A DNA stretch of 51,610 bases from Chloroflexota bacterium (GTDB taxonomy: Bacteria; Chloroflexota; Limnocylindria; P2-11E). This document shows, piece after piece, positions 48,317-51,610 of the stretch. A program made the position numbers and the translations under genes. The notes beneath the pieces were generated by a model. That model did not search any database. It saw only the letters and a list, made by a program, of their open reading frames with translations, and was not told the origin of the DNA. Numbering within the stretch: position 1 is the stretch's first letter; the number at the start of each line of letters is the position of its first letter. Location: contig DAIDAP010000032.1 in the NCBI GenBank assembly GCA_027310565.1, positions 1 to 51,610 of the forward strand, given 5' to 3'.

Positions 48317-48368
48317 GGGTGGGTCATATCGGTGAACGGGGCCCGGGTCATATCGGTGAACGCCGACA
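48317..48368. repeat. IS21 right-end repeats
   Basis: Two 21-base units (48317-48337 and 48341-48361) containing GGGTCATATCGGTGAAC, then GCCGACA to the element tip. On the inward strand they read GTTCACCGATATGACCC, related to the left-end units. Confidence 0.75.
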
Positions 48369-48606
48369 GCCGATGGACCTTGGCGAATCCGCCCAGTACA
48401 TCCGCCACCACCTCGCCCTGGTCGGCCGGCGCGATCCGCTCTTCGCCGACGACGCCGTGGCGCGCGTGCACGGGGCCAGCCTCGGGCTGCCCCGGGCGCT
48501 GGGCAACCTCGCCCGTGACGCGCTCATCGCCGCCGCGGCCGAGGGCAAGGCCCTGGTCGACGACGCCTGCGCGCGCAAGGCCGTCGCCGAGCTCACCCGC
48601 GAGTGA
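48369..48606 (+). pseudogene. Transposition AAA ATPase (ExeA/TnsC-like), C-terminal remnant
   Basis: Starts right at the tip of the IS21 element. MDLGESAQYIRHHLALVGRR, then LFADDAVARVHGASLGLPRA and GNLARDALIAAAAEGKALVD match the lid domain of AAA ATPases that accompany DDE transposases in many actinobacterial-type IS elements. Walker motifs are absent: the first two-thirds are missing. It suggests that the IS21 element sits in, or was recombined with, another transposon. Confidence 0.65.
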
Positions 48607-48739
48607 TCGGCACCGCGTCATCCTCACCGACTGCTGCCGTTCCGGCCGCACTCGATCCTGCCGAACGGTGTGCAGACAATTCGGCCGCCAACAACATACG
48701 TCGATCACACGCTGCCAGGAGAGGCTCGAGACTTAGCGG

Positions 48740-48765
48740 GAAGGGGTCGACAGATCGACCCCTTC
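48740..48765. terminator. Hairpin between convergent genes
   Basis: Perfect 11-base stem GAAGGGGTCGA / TCGACCCCTTC with loop CAGA. It lies between the AAA remnant and the end of the leftward gene at 48808. No long T-run. Termination is likely but not certain. Confidence 0.7.
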
Positions 48766-48807
48766 GCTCGTACTTTCGCTTGCAGCGGTTCTATCCCTCC
48801 GCGACTG

Positions 48808-49281
48808 TCACTTAGGTGCAAGCCATCGCTTCACGTTGTCAGTGAAGGTCACCTCGTACGAAAGACTCCGCAGGTCCTCCGCACTGACATCCAGACCGCG
48901 AGCCCGGGCTAGCTCGGCCAGCCACGTCCAAGGGTGGTCCGCCGCGGGCTCATCATCGGGAAGGACGGTGTTGAGCACGTCTCGGGTCAGGCTCTCCAGC
49001 GTTTCATGCTCCCGGAGGTCTCCAGGATCTGGCTTGCCGGTTGATCTCAAACCAACAGTGAAGCCGCGCTCTGCGTGCAAGATCACACGTCGGCCGTCCT
49101 CCAACGTCACGAACTCGCTCACTGAGAAGTTCTGGGACGGCGAGTCGGCGGACCGGTCTGGCCCGAAATCGCAAATGGCGCCAACGCCTACGACACGACC
49201 TGGCGTGAGAGGCGGGAGGCCATTCGCACGGACATCGTTCAAGTCCGGATGCAGACCCCAGCCACGCTTTCCTCCGCTCAC
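48808..49281 (-). CDS. Hypothetical protein
   Basis: 157 residues from GTG 49281, with GGAGCTG upstream. Residues about 20-45 are Gly/Pro-rich; then VSEFVTLEDGRRVILHAERG forms a beta hairpin, and a helical C-terminal half follows (ETLESLTRDVLNTVLPDDEP, WTWLAELARARGLDVSAEDL). It ends SYEVTFTDNVKRWLAPK. No signal peptide or membrane segment. The composition resembles small immunity-type proteins of toxin islands, but no toxin gene is directly upstream. It lies 150 bases after the secreted-protein gene on the same strand. Function unknown. Confidence 0.6.
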   Translation of the reverse strand: MSGGKRGWGLHPDLNDVRANGLPPLTPGRVVGVGAICDFGPDRSADSPSQNFSVSEFVTLEDGRRVILHAERGFTVGLRSTGKPDPGDLREHETLESLTRDVLNTVLPDDEPAADHPWTWLAELARARGLDVSAEDLRSLSYEVTFTDNVKRWLAPK

Positions 49282-49430
49282 TTCACAGCTCCTACGCCCA
49301 TGGTCACGTGTTCCGCGCGGGGGTAGGCCAACCGCGTTCCCTTCCGGCACTGGCCCGGGCAAGCTCTTGCCAACTCGCACACTGAGGCGCCCTGTTCCGA
49401 GGTGGCCTACACATCCACGTTGAATGATGG

Positions 49431-49988
49431 CTAGCTCGGGGAACAGTTCAGGTTCTGGTACGGCGACTCGGTAAGTCCGGGCGGATCCCACTGGCCATTC
49501 AAGTCGACATCGACAAGGCTGCGCCAACTAACCAAGTTGAGGTTGGCACAGTTGTATCTTGCGGTAATGCGGTTGCCAGAGCCGCCCCCAGCGTAAACGT
49601 CGCCTGAGTTGAAGGCGACAGTGCGCCACTCATAGGTATAGCCGGTCCACCACAACGCCTGAAGGTACGTGTCCACGTTCGCCGTGCTCGGGCAGCTCCC
49701 AGAGACGTAGGTCCACCATCCATGCGAGGAGGCAGCAGTGGGCGGGTCGCTAGAAATGTGCGCGTTGTCGACCTCCTGTGTGTACACGCAGCCAAAGGCG
49801 TCGATGGGTCCTGACGACGCCAACGGCGTGATTTCGCCTCCGGGGTAGCTCGCCCAGCCGGCCGCGTGCGGCCTACCTGGCGAGGCGGAGGGTTTGGTAT
49901 TCGAAGATCCGGGACCCCCGGCAGCCGCGACTGAGGCTGACAACACGAGTGAGAGCAGGCAGATTAAGAGCGTCACCTTGGCGCGCAT
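49431..49988 (-). CDS. Small secreted protein
   Basis: 185 residues. ATG 49988 has GAAGGAG seven to eight bases upstream. The signal peptide is clear: MRAKVTLLICLLSLVLSASV then AAAGG. A Ser/Pro linker follows, then a domain rich in Trp, Tyr, Gly and Asn, with four cysteines (DAFGCVYTQ, SGSCPST, ARYNCANLN, NLNCSPS) able to make two disulfides. Such proteins are common in spore-forming or filamentous soil bacteria as exported factors; none is recognised here. It has the same general setting as the secreted cluster at 0.3-2.1 kb: exported protein on the minus strand and a LuxR-type HTH on the plus strand nearby. Confidence 0.75.
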   Translation of the reverse strand: MRAKVTLLICLLSLVLSASVAAAGGPGSSNTKPSASPGRPHAAGWASYPGGEITPLASSGPIDAFGCVYTQEVDNAHISSDPPTAASSHGWWTYVSGSCPSTANVDTYLQALWWTGYTYEWRTVAFNSGDVYAGGGSGNRITARYNCANLNLVSWRSLVDVDLNGQWDPPGLTESPYQNLNCSPS

Positions 49989-50336
49989 CGCACCAACTCC
50001 TTCTATTTCTCTATCTAGTTGCCAAGAACACGGTGGCCACTTCGTGGATGGGCTCGCGCTACCACTCGCGCGAGCAGAGCTCTATGCGGATGACCCATCT
50101 CCTAGGTGTATTCCACATGGTTCTTGAGACTCCCTCAGGCCGCCGCTGGCCCCCGAGAGGGGACGCACGCTGCCTTCGTGCTGGGATTGGGATGACCGTT
50201 CGCGTCTTTCGCTGCGCAGCGAGATGGCGAAGACCTGCCTCCTTCGCCCTCTTCTCCGCGAGGCGGAGACCCACCCTGCCATGTGACCGCGCAGGCACGG
50301 CGAAACTCAGTGCTGTATAGCTGGGTTTAGCGTTAA
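49989..50336. other. Intergenic stretch without a recognised gene
   Basis: About 350 bases of lower GC content. Short frames exist on both strands, but codon use does not fit this genome. It should hold the promoter of the secreted-protein gene. No repeat or RNA family is recognised. Confidence 0.4.
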
Positions 50337-50615
50337 GTCCATATAGCCAAATGCCTAGTAGCCGGAGGTATCAGTACGCAGGTCCCACGCCGTCGGCCAC
50401 GCACGCATGGAGCCCTAACGTCGCGCCAGCGTGCTGTCGTGCAGTTGGTGGCGGCCGGAAGCACAAACAAGGAAATCGCGCACCGCCTCGCGATCACTCC
50501 CGCCGGTGTGAAGAAGCACCTCGAAGCCTTGTTTCGTCGCTACGGTGTAGCCAATCGAGCTGCGCTCGTAGCAGCCGCCCTCAGGCTCCGAAACATCCGA
50601 CTGCCCCACGATTGA
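50337..50615 (+). pseudogene. LuxR/GerE HTH gene, broken
   Basis: The frame from 50337 to the TGA at 50615 holds a whole GerE HTH: ALTSRQRAVVQLVAAGSTNK, EIAHRLAITPAGVKKHLEAL and YGVANRAALVAAALRLRNIR. There is no ATG, GTG or TTG before the HTH in this frame. An ATG at 50351 is in another frame and would need a shift near 50410 to reach it. Either a truncated larger regulator or a gene with a frameshift. It faces away from the secreted-protein gene at 49988. Confidence 0.65.
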
Positions 50616-50800
50616 GGCTGAGCTCTCGCCGAGGCCTGTCAACGGCGGCCGAAGAGATGCGACACCCCGCGGCCCGATGGTCGAAAGGGTGACGCCGGGC
50701 CAACGCTCGAAAGTTCACTCCTCCCTCGTAGCGCGCCTTGGACTTGCCCCGGCGGCCTCAGGGGGTCATCGCACCACCCGGCCTTCGCGGCGTATCCCAC

Positions 50801-50854
50801 TTATCCACTCGTAGCAGTAGAGGGAGGGGGCGCGGGGGAGGGTGGATGTGGATA
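50801..50854. repeat. 54-bp repeat, copy B
   Basis: Inverse orientation of copy A (44685-44739), about five differences over 54 bases and an identical 27-base core. Ends TTATCCAC and GTGGATA are inverse complements. It lies 32 bases outside the end repeats of the second IS21 element. Confidence 0.7.
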
Positions 50855-50886
50855 CGTTCGTGAGTAGCGTTCGACAATGAGCGGGA

Positions 50887-50940
50887 TGTCAACGGCGCTC
50901 GAAAAGTCACCCACCTTCGGCGCTCGAAAAGTCACCCACC
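50887..50940. repeat. End repeats of a second IS21-family element
   Basis: TGTCAAC at 50887 opens the element; two identical 22-base units, GGCGCTCGAAAAGTCACCCACC, lie at 50894-50915 and 50919-50940. The istB stop follows four bases later. A weaker copy (AACGCTCGAAAGTTCACTCC) stands outside at 50702-50721. Confidence 0.75.
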
Positions 50941-50943
50941 CGC

Positions 50944-51610
50944 TCACTCCGCAGGCTTCGGCCGCCGGTCGCCGTCGAGGTCCTTGCCGCGGAGCCGGTA
51001 ACTGTCGCCCTTGAGCGAGAGGATCTCTGCGTGATGGATGAGCCGGTCGACCATCGCGGTGGCGACGACGTCGTCGCCGAAGATCTCGCCCCAGGCGCTG
51101 AAGGGCTTGTTGCTGGTCATGATCAGCGAGGCGCGCTCGTAGCGGGCCGAGACGAGGTGGAACATGAGGTTGGCGGCCTGTGGGTCGAAGGGTACGTAGC
51201 CCACCTCGTCGACGATGACGAGCGGGACCCGGCCGAGCCGGCGCAGCTCGGCCTCCAGACGCCCCTGGCGCTGCGCGTCGAGCAGACGCGCCACCCACTC
51301 CGTCGCCGTGGCGAAGGCCGTGCGCTGACCGGCGAGGCAGGCGCGCATCCCGAGCGCGATCGCGAGGTGCGTCTTGCCGGTCCCCGGCGGGCCGAGGAGG
51401 ATGACGTTCTCCTTGCCGAGGAGGAAGTCGAGCTGCGCCAGGTGCAGCACCAGGTCCTTCTTCACCGAGCGCTGGAAGGACCAATCGAACTCCTCGAGCG
51501 TCTTGCGGCTCGGGAAGCGCGCGGCGCGGATGCGCGACTCGCCGCCGTGGCTCTCGCGCGATGAGCGCTCGGTGGCAAGGAGCGCCTCGGCGAACCGCTC
51601 GTAGCTCCAC
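50944..51610 (-). CDS. istB: IS21 helper ATPase IstB (cut by the right window edge)
   Basis: The AAA+ partner of IstA that directs target choice. About 221 residues are visible, the start being outside the window. Upstream part: FPSRKTLEEFDWSFQRSVKK. Walker A is LLGPPGTGKTHLA, Walker B LVIVDEVGYVP, then LIMTSNKPFSAWGEIFGDDV, and the C-terminus has AMVDRLIHHAEILSLKGDSY. Frame intact. istA should lie just to the right. It is of a different IstB subgroup from the remnant at 48017-48298 (GEIFGDD against YALFPNP), so the two IS21 elements are not copies of one another. Confidence 0.92.
   Translation of the reverse strand, partial: WSYERFAEALLATERSSRESHGGESRIRAARFPSRKTLEEFDWSFQRSVKKDLVLHLAQLDFLLGKENVILLGPPGTGKTHLAIALGMRACLAGQRTAFATATEWVARLLDAQRQGRLEAELRRLGRVPLVIVDEVGYVPFDPQAANLMFHLVSARYERASLIMTSNKPFSAWGEIFGDDVVATAMVDRLIHHAEILSLKGDSYRLRGKDLDGDRRPKPAE

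Larger units (their letters stand above)
43842..48368. mobile_element. IS21-family element broken by a serine-recombinase unit
   Basis: Both ends start with TGTCGGCGTTCAC facing inwards (43842-43854 and 48356-48368). Behind the left end are three 21-base repeats (GTTCACGGAATCG-type), behind the right end two (GTTCACCGATATGACCC-type), the multiple end sites typical of IS21. Inside are the 5' part of istA and, at the other end, the 3' part of istB on the same strand. The middle is a leftward serine-recombinase unit that replaced the 3' end of istA and the 5' end of istB. Total length is 4.5 kb against about 2-2.5 kb for an intact IS21. No clear target duplication was found. Confidence 0.75.

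Noticed and set aside
50059-50298. Short frames on both strands in the 50.1-50.3 kb stretch
   Set aside because: Neither has a ribosome site or genome-like codon use, and no family is recognised; treated as intergenic.

Overview
The window is high-GC bacterial chromosome (about 70% GC, coding on both strands, many GTG starts and some TTG). The gene set points to a non-pathogenic soil or freshwater lineage: split gatC/gatA/gatB, an NAD-dependent DNA ligase, CIRCE-controlled groESL, a VanW-family envelope protein, an RskA-type anti-sigma factor and a tripartite tricarboxylate transporter. A Chloroflexota lineage of the Limnocylindria/Ellin6529 type fits best; this is inferred from gene content and codon use only, and an actinobacterial or related deep-branching source is not excluded. 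There are no rRNA genes, no recognisable tRNA genes and no CRISPR array.

Layout. 0-4.1 kb: small secreted proteins (a lipoprotein cut by the window edge, a signal-bearing protein and an Amidase_3-like protein with a changed active site) facing a stand-alone LuxR-type regulator, plus a beta-rich protein of unknown function. 4.1-12.4 kb (minus strand): GAF histidine kinase, dnaE, a membrane-anchored endonuclease/exonuclease/phosphatase and a multi-GAF protein. 12.5-15.5 kb (plus strand): malate synthase and an MGT-type glycosyltransferase, separated by a hairpin repeat. 15.5-21.3 kb (minus strand): a tightly overlapped six-gene run, gatC-gatA-aminotransferase-HEAT/AlkD-like protein-membrane protein-gatB. 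21.4-24.5 kb: tctA-tctB-tctC. 24.5-29.8 kb: MpaB-type oxygenase, GH27 alpha-galactosidase, AAA+ ATPase, ligA. 29.9-35.8 kb (plus strand): P-type ATPase, VanW protein, GT87-like membrane protein and a small membrane protein with an HxxxH motif. 36.0-38.3 kb: pcrA/uvrD. 38.3-38.85 kb: a 580-bp intergenic block with DnaA-box-like motifs, a long hairpin and direct repeats. 38.86-40.16 kb: an ECF sigma/anti-sigma pair. 40.2-42.3 kb: groEL and groES behind a CIRCE operator and a good promoter.

From 42.3 kb to the right edge the window becomes an accessory island made largely of broken mobile DNA: an IS256-type transposase tail, an RHS fragment, the end of a polymorphic-toxin gene followed by an intact immunity-like gene, and an IS21 element (43842-48368) whose istA/istB middle is replaced by a three-gene serine-recombinase unit. 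Beyond that lie a transposition AAA-ATPase tail, two small genes (one secreted), a broken LuxR HTH gene and the istB end of a second IS21 element running off the window.

Points most worth a second look: a 184-bp MITE-like element whose 19-bp terminal repeat supplies the stop codon of pcrA, with a related hairpin giving the stop codon of malate synthase; the two triplets of DnaA-box-like motifs around a long hairpin; the translationally coupled HTH / 90-aa / serine-recombinase unit inside an IS21 element; a 54-bp repeat shared by the two IS21 loci; and the Amidase_3-like protein lacking one zinc-ligand histidine.
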